NCBI GenBank assembly: GCA_024364735.1
Contig: JAGFNQ010000187.1
Coordinates: 449,130-513,129, forward strand
Length of the DNA: 64,000 bases
Direction: 5' to 3'
From: Boesenbergia rotunda
Lineage: Eukaryota; Streptophyta; Magnoliopsida; Zingiberales; Zingiberaceae
Below are positions 48,449 through 60,045 of the stretch, in pieces. A program made the position numbers and the translations under genes. The notes beneath the pieces were generated by a model. The model did no database searches, had not been told where the DNA came from, and saw only the letters and a list, made by a program, of their open reading frames with translations. Position 1 is the first letter of the stretch; each line of letters starts with the position of its first letter.

Positions 48449-49136
48449 CAGTCGAGGATTCCTCGTCGAGTTGGATCTTCCTTGTGTTCAGTGCGACGAT
48501 GCCTGCTTTCTTATTCTTTTCTACAAAATGAGATTCGTGAAGTTCCAAAATAGAAAATAATTGCTCTAATGTACTTACCGTTAAATCTTTCGAAATGAAA
48601 TACGCATCGATTAGCGAGGTCCATTCCGGGCTTCTCGGAAATGCATTTAAGATGTATCTTTGAGCGTCGCGACTTGTTACCTTTTCTCCGAGGTTCTCAA
48701 GGTCTGTGATTAGTTCTTTTACCTTGGCGTGTAGATGCGCAACTGATTCTCCATCCTCCATTCGGAGGTTTGTCAGTTGGCTTCGAAGAAGGTCTCGTCG
48801 CGCCAGTTTTGCATCTGAGGTACCTTCATGCAATTCCAGGAATTTCTCCCAGAGCTCTTTTGCCGAGTTATAATTCTCGATGCGGTTGACTTCTTGCGCG
48901 GGAATAACGGCTAACAGATGAAATTTCGCTTTGCCATTTGGTACAAAGTCCGCTTGCTCCTTCTTGGTCCACGACTCTATTTCTTTATCCTTGTCGTTAT
49001 TGTCTTTAGGAACTGAAAAACCATTTTTCATAATTAGTAGTAGTTCAATATCTGTTTTGAAAAATACCTGCATTCGGCGCTTCCACATCGCGAACTCCCC
49101 CTCAAATTTCGGCGGATAGATTACGACTCCAACCAT
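48414..49136 (-). CDS. TRG4 gag N-terminal part (UBN2-type capsid), 240 residues
   Basis: ATG at 49136. PPKFEGEFAMWKRRMQVFF, NSAKELWEKFLELHEGTSD, AKLARRDLLRSQLTNLRM, LNAFPRSPEWTSLIDAYFIS and LEQLFSILELHE are the full order of a SIRE-type gag capsid domain. It is intact to its end, and is the best preserved capsid among the gag-only elements. The zinc knuckle lies in the next frame. Confidence 0.87.
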   Translation of the reverse strand: MVGVVIYPPKFEGEFAMWKRRMQVFFKTDIELLLIMKNGFSVPKDNNDKDKEIESWTKKEQADFVPNGKAKFHLLAVIPAQEVNRIENYNSAKELWEKFLELHEGTSDAKLARRDLLRSQLTNLRMEDGESVAHLHAKVKELITDLENLGEKVTSRDAQRYILNAFPRSPEWTSLIDAYFISKDLTVSTLEQLFSILELHESHFVEKNKKAGIVALNTRKIQLDEESSTDDETTKMVSSF

Positions 49137-49180
49137 TTTCTTGAAATTGCTACAGTTGGCGATTAGTCCTTCTGCGACGA

Positions 49181-49199
49181 CCTTGGCTCTGATACCCCT
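49181..49199 (-). other. TRG4 primer-binding site
   Basis: On the minus strand GGTATCAGAGCC follows the 5' LTR end, complementary to initiator Met-tRNA. Confidence 0.75.
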
Positions 49200-50136
49200 T
49201 GTTTGATCGGGTTGGACCGGCTAGAGGAGGGTGAATAGATGGTAAAAAAAATATGAAAGTTGAGGCACTCGTCTTTAAAAAAGAAACTTGGTCGCAACTG
49301 AGAACATTGCTTCCAAGGCAGTGGACGCTTAATAAAAATCACCTTGTGGCAGAGAAGCCTTACAAAAATAACACGCTAGACTTTTAGAGAGTTTACAAGA
49401 ATGAATTAATTGAATGAATAAAAAGGTTGAAACTCTAAGCCTATTTATAGCCTAAGAGAAGAAATCTGGATTGTTGATTGTTGAGAAATTTTCTCTTGGC
49501 CGTTGATCCATGGATGTAATCTGGATGGTTGATCTTGGATGAGATTAAACTGCATTCATTGGATCTAATTCAAGGATAAGGTTTTATCCTTTAAGACTTT
49601 ATCATTTGCTTTAGACTTCGATGTTATTATCTTCAAGTAGAATCATTGGCAGCTTCTTAGTATTATTAACTGGTATCCCAACTGGTATCCATGACAATAT
49701 ATGTTGCCGAGGTCTAGAGTTTGAGTCCTCCTAGCAATAATTAAATTTTCTTTTTTTTTAAGCGTCTGGTTTGACATGGTCAAACTGACCAGTCTTTTGG
49801 TTCATCTTCTGGGTGATTTCCGGCCAACCGGAGTTAGGCTCACCCAAACCCGACTCTGACCTTTCTCCCCTCGAGCGTGCTTCCTCCCGGTTTCCCGTCC
49901 CTCGGGCGTCGTGTACGTCCTTCTCGATCCACCGGTGTACTATTCCGCAGCTTTCGCGCCCCTCGGATTGTACCAAGCCCGTCGGCTCACTTCCCCGCAC
50001 AATCCTTCTCGTCCGCTACGTCTTACGCTTAACTTCCTCCGTACCTAAGCTCCTGCACACTTAGTAGAGGGATTAAACATACCAGGACCTAGCTTAAATC
50101 GGTTGATCACATCAAAATCAGCCATGGGTACTTACA
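49200..50136 (-). repeat. TRG4 5' LTR (minus orientation)
   Basis: 937 bp, highly similar to 46000-46930. The right flank is ATTGG (50137-50141) against GTTGG on the left, a one-mismatch target duplication. Confidence 0.92.
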
Positions 50137-50141
50137 ATTGG

Positions 50142-50486
50142 TCCACAAGGAGGAGACCTGCCTCAATCAGCTGTTGAATGGCGCCCGTGCACGTTGTACT
50201 CTACAATCCGGAGGATGCGTGCCCCCATTAGATTATAGAACTCTTCCGAAGCAAGGAAGACCTTCTTCTAAGCCTTCTAGCGAGAGGGTTCCCCCGATCG
50301 ATGCTCCTACAGCTCGGCCTTCTTGCGCTCTCGGAGCCCCCGCTGCACTTCCAGAGCAGATTGGAGCTCTGAGATGGAAGAGTGAACGGTCGCCACCTCC
50401 ACCTGGGTTGTTTGCACATCCGTGTGGAGGCACTAGTCCCTATTATCTCCTCGAGCAGGGCTCGCATTGACATGCCTTTTGTTGTC
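50142..50486 (-). pseudogene. transposon-derived coiled-coil remnant, Gypsy-like
   Basis: On the minus strand a frame reads QVEVATVHSSISELQSALE and ERKKAEL, a helical stretch of the kind found in large plant Gypsy gag proteins. It probably joins the fragments at 45731-45999 and 52000-52747, all interrupted by later insertions. Family uncertain. Confidence 0.4.
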
Positions 50487-52000
50487 TGATAACTATCATT
50501 TTATTGATTATTTTAGGCTCCAAAATCCATGTTTGATCCATATTTTCTATGCTTAATCTTGAAATTACCCTAGGTTCCATGTATTAATTTTATTTTGGGT
50601 TTTATTGCAAATCGTTGTAAATTCGAGATGTTTTGATATCTAATTTGAATTTGATTTTTGTAGGCTGAAGGAACATGGACCTAGGTCAAGTTGGGTCAAG
50701 GTTGGGTTAGAATCGGGCTCAGATCAAGGCGATCAAGCTTAAGAGGATCTAGATCGTCCATTCAAAGATCAGGTAGATCTGAGCTATCCGTTGCAAATCT
50801 GGAAGATCTGAGCCACTGAGAGGCAGATCCTGACCCATGATTGAGATCTGGAAAGTTTGGGTTCGATCGGACCTAATCTGACTGTTGGATGGACCAAAGA
50901 AGATCAGAGCCGTCCATTCCCAATTATATAAGCAATCAATTCCCCAAATCGCGTCGTCGTCGTGTCTTCGCCGCAAGCATCATTTCTTCGAGTTCTTAGT
51001 TTTCTTCTTCGTTTCTTCAATCGATCGCGGGCCACATTGATTCCAACCTTGGTTTAGGTTTCAGATCATCAGATTCCCATTTCCGTGAGATTTCCTACTC
51101 AAGATTGTCGCTGAGAAGAGCTTGGGAGGGTTTCGCAAGTTCTTGCTAGTTTCGGATTGAATCGAGCTTGTTTTCCATCTTCATCAATCGGATACAAGTC
51201 GGAGGGGTCCTTTGAGTTGCTCTAATTGCTCCTGAATCATCATCACACTCCATCACAGCAAGCACGAAGAGATCGGAGGATTGGTTCTCTCGACGGCAAA
51301 ATTTGAGCTGAAATTGATCGCGGGAGCTGAGGAGCTGTTGATTTGTCAGGCTACGGGGTTCGTAGCTGTTTCTTGGGTGACAACAAGAAGGACTCGAGCT
51401 AAGGGAAGGAATCGATGTCTAGTTTTTGTTAATTTTCGTTTCTGATCATTGTTTCTCAGTTTCTGAATTCTGTATCAGTGGAACTTTCAGCTTCTGATCG
51501 GTCTGCGCACCGACCCAGGCATCATCTGATCGGTCTGTCGACCGATCAGGGGTTCATCTGTCCGATCAGCCGACCGATCAGTAGACTTCCTGCTGCAATT
51601 AACCCCTGCCTCCGTATTCGGCTTGTTTCAAGTTTTTTTTTATTCCGAAGTTAGATACAAATTTTAGTGTACTTTTGCAATTAATATCAGTTTTATTCTT
51701 CAACCGTGCAAATTCATATCGGCTTGCTTAATTTCTTAGTTGGTTAAGCTCATTCATTGCAATTCTCTAGTTAAGCTTGTTTAGTTAATCCTATTTCATT
51801 TCCACTTAATTTCCAATATTATTTGCACAACAAAACCCCAGTTCTTATTTGAAAACCCCAAAACATTTGACGACACATAACTTCGAGCTTGAATCAAACA
51901 TCCTAAACTAGTCCTTGAAAAAATATGACCTGTGACCCCTTTACTACATTTAATTTGTAAGCTAGGGGTTTCAGTTTAAGTATCTAAATTTGAGGCTCAT
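50487..52000 (+). mobile_element. LTR-like block starting TGATAACT
   Basis: TGATAACTATCATTTTATTG is a typical start of Gypsy Athila/CRM-like LTRs. A TATA-like ATTATATAAGC lies at 50922-50932, followed by a GC-rich leader. At 51490-51590 three units of GATCGGTC/GACCGATC-type hairpins occur. The right end near 51990 (GAGGCTCA) is not supported by a clear target duplication, so the assignment is tentative. Confidence 0.5.
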
Positions 52001-52747
52001 CGTGACACCTGTTGTGGGCTCATTATTGTCGCACCTCCATCTTGCCACCTGGTGGCCACCGGGCCTAAAAGTGTCAAGTCGAGGCGAGGGTCTAAGGAGT
52101 CGGTTAAAGGAATGGACTCCTCTTCCGGTGGACTTGAGGGGCCTGCCCCGACCTTATCTCGGGTGACGAGTGGAAGGAGGGCAGCACCGAACCCCACTTA
52201 GCTTGGATCGACCTCCACCGAGGCCGAGGGAGTTGATTGACTCGGTCGGGGCAAGTTGAGTGGGGGTGTTGAAGAGCCGACGGGCTGCTCTTACCGAGAT
52301 GGAGTTGGCGGAGGTAGGTCAGATGGAGCCAGGTTTGGTTGGGACTGACCCGACTGGAACGGAGGTGTTCCGGGGAAGAAAAAGCCTGCCGAGGGGATAG
52401 CTAGATTAATGTCTCCTCCATCTTGAGGGACAGGGATGGGAGATGGATGCATCGCAGCTATGTGCCCTCAGTTGTGGTCTCGACTAGTGTGGTGTATCCT
52501 GAGGGCTCGTCGGGGGCAGGAAGTCTCTGCAATACACTTCCTCTTACAAGAGACCCGAAAAGGAGAGTCAAACTCCTCTTCCTCGAACTCCACCTCGACC
52601 GGAGTAGCTCGGGAGGTCGAGGGAAGCTTAGGATCATTCACCACGAGAACCGAAACCTCTAATTCCCATGTGAGGTCAACAATCTCAACACCTTTGACCT
52701 CCATCTCAGGCTAGGAGAGATGGGTCAATCAGTTTAGAGCCGCTTGT
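52001..52747 (-). pseudogene. decayed Gypsy-type coding remnant
   Basis: GC-rich with Pro/Ser/Glu-rich frames on both strands; the minus-strand frame at 52468-52704 has an acidic run (VEVEFEEEEFDSPF). No domain is recognised. It ends at CTTGT (52743-52747), the left flank of COP1. Confidence 0.35.
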
Positions 52748-54870
52748 TGTTAGTGATATGAGAGAAGTGTCCTAAGGCAATCGCCTTATGATTGTAATCA
52801 TTTATTTTAATAAATGAATATTTACTATTTGAGTATACATGTTTGTGTATTTGATTGAGATCTTAAACTCATTTACTGAATGTCCGCAATACAATTCACA
52901 ACATGAGAGAATTTGTGATGAATTCACAACTAGTGATTATCTTTACATGTGCAATTGTGAAGTATTGAAATTGTCCCTAGTCGATGAATTGATAAATACG
53001 GACACTATCAATTCTGTTGAGACTAGCATGGGTTATTCTCTAATCAGCTGATTCTCACTGGCTGGTGACATTGAGATGTCCGGAGATAAACATGAATGCT
53101 AGTTAAGGGAACTAGTTCATTGGAGTGACTGACTGTAAAACTTCATATGGTAGTCTACATATAAATATGTCAGTGAAGTTCTTACTGTAGTTTAAGTGCG
53201 ATGTTCCTTTGACTTGTGTTGTTCAAGTCATCTTGGTCATGGAGACTTATACTTTGACATCTTAAGCAAGCATCTCCAAGGTGGTGTGGACCCAGGATGA
53301 TTGGGTATAAGCCGAAGTGCCCGAAGATGTTTGAACAGCCTACAAAGGATTCACTACTCCTTACGAGGAGATGTATACCCGAGACCTATCGTCGGATTAT
53401 TACTCGAAGCTTCTGGCCAGAGCATGACATGTTCAGAGTATGAATCTCTTAAATACATGAGAGTAATTAGAATCCGTATGACAAGAAAACGTTACTTGGG
53501 CTAGGTGTGACGTAGTCAGCTTAGTGGGGACTAACACACATAGACCATGTCCTGAACCAAGTGGGTATAAGATGGTGAAGGGAATGGGGCACGATTCATT
53601 ATAGCTTCTGAAGGGTTTCAGAATTGTTTCTGAGGTCAACCGTTGATCTTTCGATTAATTGGGGATTATGATGTACTACTAGGTGCCACTCATGATCGTT
53701 CTATAATTAATTGATTAATTATAGACGACCAACATATATCGAAAGCATATTTAGTCACACGCACTACGAGTAATCCGAGGGATTTAAAACGAGTTGAAAA
53801 TTGGATTTTCCAATCAAGAGAGATTAAGTTTGGTTGAGCCAAACAATAAGTCAAATTTGAATTTTTCAGAGACGCATCGGAAGCGTAAAATGGCTAAGTC
53901 TTTTGAAGACTTAATAGATGAATTAAATAAGTTTAATTCATTGGGGCTTGGCTTGGATGGGCCAGCCAAAGAGGGCCTCCATCCTCTTTGCTTGGCCGAC
54001 CACAACAAAGGGAGAGAACCAAGTTTTTGGTTCAATTTATAAAATGAACCAAGTGTGGTTTGCTTTATAAAATTATGGATGATATAAATTTTTTATATAA
54101 TAAACCAAGGTTTGGTTTATTTTTCATGGAAATTAAAATGAACCATGCATTGGTTTATTTTTATAAAATCAATCATGGATTGATTTACCATGATAAGGAA
54201 ATTTATTCCATAATAGAGAAGAGACTTGATTGATTTTTATCATGAATTAAAATATGATTTTAACCATGATATAAAATCAAACTTGGCATGATGGAATAAG
54301 TTATTACATATTTGAGAGGCTTGATGGTTGAGAGACCACTATATAAAAGACCCAAGGCAAGGCACGGGTGTGTGTGAATCATAGAGATGAAGGCATATGC
54401 TCTCTCCCTCTCTTTCTCTCCTTCTCTTCTCCCCTTCTTGTCGTGCGCCAACCAGCCCCAAGAAGGAGCACCAGCCGACCATCCTTTTGTGGTTAGTCTT
54501 CCGACTTCTCTCTTGGTTTTTCTCGTCGCGTTCTCGGAGAATCTAGTAGTTCTTGAGAACACGAAACTCGTGGCTTTGTGAAATCATCCCGAAGATATTC
54601 GGCGTGGACACGAATAGAGGCGGAGCTTCCAAGGGACGCTTACGGTTGGATCTCGTCCCTTCCTTCGAGTTACGCGAGGTAATATGTAAATTAGTTTACG
54701 TTTCTGTAAAAATTTTAAATATATGATCATGTCTACACAAGATAAAATTGCATGCTTAGATGTGTGGTTAAATGATTTAGAGAAATTATTTATGCTAAAC
54801 CTTCCGCTGCACGTAATTAATTTTAAAATTACGAACTCGTATCCATGTCAACATGCACCTGGTCCCAACA
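52748..54870 (+). repeat. COP1 5' LTR
   Basis: 2123 bp from TGTTAGTGATATGAGAG to GGTCCCAACA. CTATATAAAAGACC (near 54340) is the likely TATA box. No hairpin array was seen. Partial copies lie at 59341-59635 and 59636-60045. A primer-binding site (TGGTATCAGAGCC) starts at 54872. Confidence 0.9.
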
Positions 54871-56592
54871 GTGGTATCAGAGCCGAGGTTTGTGTTCGAC
54901 ATAATCATATAAATGTTTTGCGGAAAGCTTTATCATGATCTCAATTTTGGAAAAATTTTTAATTATGAAAACTTTCCAATTATGGTAAATTTTCGACTTA
55001 GGAATTTCAAAATTTGGAAATCCTCATGAAATTTCGCAAACTTTTGAAATATCTCTGTTTCTGAAATTCTATGATAATTGTGAAAACTTTCTAATTTTGG
55101 AAAATTCCTATTTCAGAAATTTTCCAATTTTGGAAAAACGTAAGTTTCTTTGTACCAGAAACTTACAATTATTCTGAAAACCATTTATTTTTGGAAACTT
55201 TCCATTTATGGAAAGCTGACAATTTTGGGCACTTTGTTTCAAGAAAGTCTAGACAAATTATGAGAATATTAATTGTATTTAAATTTATAATTAGAAATTA
55301 AATTATTTACAAAATTTTTTATTTTGGATTAATCCTCGGGGAGCCGTCCAATTTAAAGTTAGTTGTTATAATTAAATTTCCTAAATTGAATTTAAATTGT
55401 CAAATGATTAATTTGGATTGAGCCTCGGGGAGCCATCCAAATTAAGTTATTGATATTAATTTTCCATAAATAAAATATGTGATCAAATCTTGGAAATTTT
55501 TGAGGTGATTCTCAAACGATAATTTCCTTATTTGATTTACGAGGTGATGCTCTTAAATATTATTGTCTCCAAAATTAATTAGGAAAATTGTTTCCTATAG
55601 AGTATATTTCCTTAAATAAGATTTTCATGAAAATTATATGTGGTTGAATTAAGGGAATCTATCTCTTAATTTAATAAGATTTGATTTAGAGAAATCAAAG
55701 TCTTAATCATATTATTTCCGAAATTGATTATGATAATTCAGGAAATTGTTTCCCAAAACAATTCCTTGAATAAAGTATGAAATTAGAATTAGGAAATCCG
55801 GTACCTAATTTAATTAATGAGACTTGATAAATTAAGTCACATACATACTTTATTAAGGAAATCATTAGAACATGACATAATTATATGTCATGAATGTGCA
55901 TAAAAGAAAAGGATGAGACCTAAAACCCCTTACAAAATATTAAGGCCAACACCTTCCATTAGTATGGTTAGAACCGGAGTTTTGTTTCTCGTTTGGGTTG
56001 ATGGACACATCCATGCCCGACTTGAACCTCAACATGTTCAAACCATGGAATTAGTTTATGATTAATATAGTTGGAGTCAGAGGTCAATCCTTAGTTTTGG
56101 TTGTTGGACACATCCAAGCCTGACTAAACGGTTGAATGAGCTCCAACCATATTAAAACTATTTCTTGATTAATGGGTCAGCCTTAAGCTTGGAGCATCGA
56201 TTTGTTGTGCCACAGCTAAGGTCGATGTAAAGAGAGGTGCAGTTGGGTGCTATGTATATTGTTGCATACTTGTTAATGAGTTAACAACCCAATGATTTAT
56301 GCAAACATTCAATTAGTTGATAGCATAATGTGATAGTTACATATGTATAATATGTAATCGGTATAATTACCTACCTTCATAGCTAAGAATAACTTGATGG
56401 ACTTTAGCCATGGTTGTTCTTATTTATGGTTGGATATCAACCTATTTGGAGACGTTCCTACGATCTTCCGAATTGATAAAAAGGGTAATTCAATTCAAAA
56501 AATAAATAGGATTTAATTAATGTATATTGATGCATTCTTTATCATTCTCATCACATAATCTCAATTTGTATTTCTAGGATAATCACCTGATC
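54871..56592 (+). other. COP1 leader, non-coding
   Basis: About 1.7 kb of AT-rich leader with recurring GAAACTTTCCAATTTTGG-like wording, and two copies of a CCTCGGGGAGCC(G/A)TCCAA segment (near 55337 and 55423). No gene was found. Confidence 0.6.
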
Positions 56593-58278
56593 ATGTCTTC
56601 TCTGAATTTGTGTTCCATTTTGGATACCAATAAGCTGACTGGGCCAAACTTCATGGACTGACTTCGAAACCTGAGGATAGTCCTCAAGGCAGAAAAGCTT
56701 GCTTATGTCCTTGAAGAACAACTTCCCAACCATCCTCCTGAAGATGCAACTCCAGACCAGTTAGTGGCCTATCAGAAACATGTGGTCGATTCTGAACTTG
56801 CGAGTTGCATCATACTGGCCGCTATGGTACCTGAGCTACAAAAGCAGCATGAGCATATGGATGCTCATACCATCGTCGTCCATCTTCATGAGATGTTTGA
56901 TGAGCAGGCGAGATCCGAAAGGTTTGAGGTCTCCAGACTCCTCTTCACCTCTAAGATGCAGGAAGGCACTTCTGTTTCACAGTTTGTGTTGAAGATGTTG
57001 AGGTACATTGAGCGACTAGGCACACTCGGATTTGCAATGGATCACGAACTAAGTATTAACTTAATTCTGCATTGTTTGCCCAAGAGTTACTCACAGTTTG
57101 TGATGAACTATCGGATGAACAAACTGGAGACTACCATTCCTGAGTTGCTTAACCTGCTGAAGACTGTAGAGCCTTCTGTAAAGCAGGATCAGAAGACGGT
57201 ACTGTTAGTTGGTTCCTCAAAGAAAGGCTCTAAAAGGAAGCCTAAAGAGCAAAATAAGGGAAGGAAGAAAAAGGCCAAAAAGATTGAAAATGCACCAAAA
57301 GGCACTTGCCATTACTGCAGCAAGGAGGGCCACTGGCGAAGAAACTGCAAGGTTTATCTTGAGTCCTTGAAGAAGAAGGCATCCGATGCCCCATCCTCTT
57401 CAGGTATCTTCGTTATTGAATGCCACTCTATTTCCTCGGACACCTGGGTACTTGATACTGGGTGTAGCTCACATATATGTAATGACATACAGAGGATAAG
57501 GAATAGAAGAAGACTCGTCAAGGGAGAAACGAATTTGCGAGTTGGAAATGGAGTAAAGATTGTTGCTGTTGCCATCGGAACATATTTGCTAAAGCTCCCT
57601 ACTGGACTTGTCTTAGAATTGGATAATTGTTATTTTGTTCCTTCGTTAATAAAGAACATTGTATCTATTTCATGCTTGAATGAAAAGGGTGATCATTTAA
57701 CATTTAGTAACAATTGCTGTTACATAACTTTAAATGGTGTTCTTTATGGGACCGGAACTTTATGCAATAGTATCTACACGTTAGATTTATCCGGTGACGT
57801 TTTCAATATCGAAGTTAGCAACAAACGTGCTCGAATAGATAATCAAATAGACTCCTATATGTGGCATTGTCGTCTTGGCCATGTAAGCAAGAAACGCATG
57901 ACCAAATTACACCGATGTGGAATTCTGGAATCATTTGAACCTGGTTCATTTGATACATGCGAATCATGCTTAAAAGGTAAGATGACCAAATTACCTTTTT
58001 CCGAAAAAGGTAAACTAGTGGGAGAATTGCTTGGTCAAATACATACTGATGTATGTGGACCAATGTCAACTCTTGCACAAGGAGGCTATAGCTACTTCAT
58101 TACCTTTATCGATGATCACTCACGATTCGGGTATGTGTTCTTAATGAAACACAAATCTGAAGCTTTTGAGAAATTCAAACGATTCTTAATGTCAATCAAA
58201 GAGTTTGAGAAATTCATTACCTTTATCGATGATCACTCACGATTCTTAATGGCAATCAAAGAGTTTGATTTCTCATAA
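56593..58278 (+). pseudogene. COP1 gag-protease-integrase part
   Basis: ATG at 56593; a TGA replaces an expected Trp codon about 22 codons in, after which 504 codons are open from 56764. Domains in order: UBN2-type gag, zinc knuckle CHYCSKEGHWRRNC (57307-57348), protease with active site TWVLDTGCSSHIC (~57440), GAG-pre-integrase HHCC region (MWHCRLGHVSKKRM to CESCLKGKMTK, 57860-57990) and the start of the integrase core (IHTDVCGPM, FITFIDDHSRFGYVFLM). At about 58200 the integrase breaks off and a second partial copy of its FITFIDDHSRF segment follows. It then jumps to reverse transcriptase. Likely Tork/Angela/Ikeros-type Copia, judged from LTR length and motif wording. Confidence 0.87.
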
Positions 58279-59340
58279 AATCCTGACGAACCTTGTGTGT
58301 ACAAGAAGGTTAGTGGGAGTGCAGTCGTATTCCTAGTGTTATATGTCGATGACATATTACTTATAGGAAACGATATATCAGTCTTACAGTCAGTTAAAAT
58401 TTGGTTGTCCAAAACTTTCTCCATGAAAGACCTGGGAGAATCAACCTATATCCTTGAGATTAGAATATATAGAGATAAATCAAAACGGTTGCTTGGTCTT
58501 TCGCAGTCTACATATATAGACCGAATGCTAGAAAGGTTTAGCATGCCGGAATCCAAGAAAGGTTACCTTCCCATCAGGCATGGGATCAACCTTTCGAAGT
58601 CTATGTGTCCGCGCATAGAAGACGAGAGGATTTGCATGAGTAAGATTCCTTATGCATCCGCGATAGGATCTATCATGTATGTTATGTTATGTACTAGGCC
58701 CGATGTATCGTATGCTCTGAGCGTCACAAGCAGATACCAGTCTGATCCAGGAATGGATCATTGGGCGGCTGTCAAGACAATACTCAAGTACTTAAGAAAC
58801 ACTGAGGATGTGTTCCTAATATATGGAGAAGGTGATATAGCAATACGTGGGTATACAGATGCCAGTTTCCAGACAGATAAGGATGACTCCAAATCTCAAT
58901 CTGTATACGTATTTATTTTGAATGGAGGCGCAATAAGTTGGAAGAGTTCCAAGCAAGACACCGTAGCGGATTCTACCACGGAAGCGGAATATATTGCAGC
59001 TTCGGAAGCAGCATAGGAAGCAGTCTGGATTATGAAGTTTGTCTCAGAACATGGTGTGGTTCCAACCAATGATGAAGCAATACCGGTTTACTGCGACAAC
59101 AAAGGAGCTATTGCACAAGCGAAGGAACCAAGGTCTCATCAACGATCCAAACATGTGCTTCGCCGCTATCATCTGATCAGAGATTATAAGTAGGAATGAT
59201 ATACAAATTGAGAAAATTCCCACTGAAAGGAATTTAGCGGATCCTTTAACTAAGGCCTTGCCTCAAAGCAAGTTTGAGGGTCATGTTAGAACCTGTGGTA
59301 TTGGGTACCGTAGCGATTGGCATTAGGCCAAGTGGGAGTT
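58279..59340 (+). pseudogene. COP1 reverse transcriptase end and RNase H
   Basis: Reads NPDEPCVYKKVSG, then the YVDD catalytic box (LYVDDILLIGND, ~58340). The typical Copia C-terminal part follows (YASAIGSIMYVMLCTRPDVS, 58650-58705) and RNase H (GYTDASF, DSTTEAEYIAASEA, ~58850-59010). A TAG at about 59014-59016 interrupts the end; DNKGAI and SKHVLRRYHLIR follow in frame, then more stops. The N-terminal half of RT and the end of integrase are absent, about 2 kb short of a full Copia polyprotein. The polypurine-like AAGTGGGAG precedes the LTR. Confidence 0.87.
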
Positions 59341-59635
59341 TGTTAGTGATATGAGAGAAGTGTCCTAAGGCAATCACCTTATGATTGTAATCATTTATTT
59401 TAATAAATGAATATTCACTATTTGAATATACATGTTTGTGTATTTGATTGAGATCTTAAACTCATTTACTGAATGTCCGTAATACAATTCACAGCATGAG
59501 AGAATTTGTGATGAATTCACAACTAGTGATTATCTCTACATGTGCAATTGTGAAGTATTAAAATTGTCCCTAGTCGATGAATTGATAAATACGGATACTA
59601 TCAATTCTGTTGAGACTAGCATGGGTTATTCTCTA
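59341..59635 (+). repeat. COP1 3' LTR, truncated
   Basis: Matches the first 295 bp of the 5' LTR and stops at GGGTTATTCTCTA, where another copy of the same LTR begins. Confidence 0.88.
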
Positions 59636-60045
59636 TGTTAGTAATATGAGAGAAGTATCCTAAGGCAATCACCTTATGATTGTAATCATTTAGTTTAATA
59701 AATGAATATTCACTATTTGAGTATACATGTTCGTGTATTTGATTGAGATCTTAAACTCATTTACTGAATGCCCGCAATACAATTCACAGTATGAGAGAAT
59801 TTGTGATGAATTCACAACTAGTGATTATCTCTACATGTGCAATTGTGAAGTATTGAAATTGTCCCTAGTCGATGAATTGATAAATACGGACACTATCAAT
59901 TCTGTTGAGACTAGCATGGGTTATTCTCTAATCAGCTGATTATCACTGGCTGGTGACATTGAGATGTCCGGAGATAAACATGAATGCTAGTTAAGGGAAC
60001 TAGTTCATTGGAGTGACTGGCTGTAAAACTTCATATGGTAGTCTA
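59636..60045 (+). repeat. second COP1-type LTR fragment
   Basis: Restarts TGTTAGTAATATGAGAG and follows the LTR for 410 bp until SIRE1 interrupts it after GGTAGTCTA. Small differences show that it is a separate copy. Confidence 0.88.

Noticed and set aside
52839..53051. Matching 70-codon frames at 52839 and 59727
   Set aside because: They are copies of the COP1 LTR, not genes.
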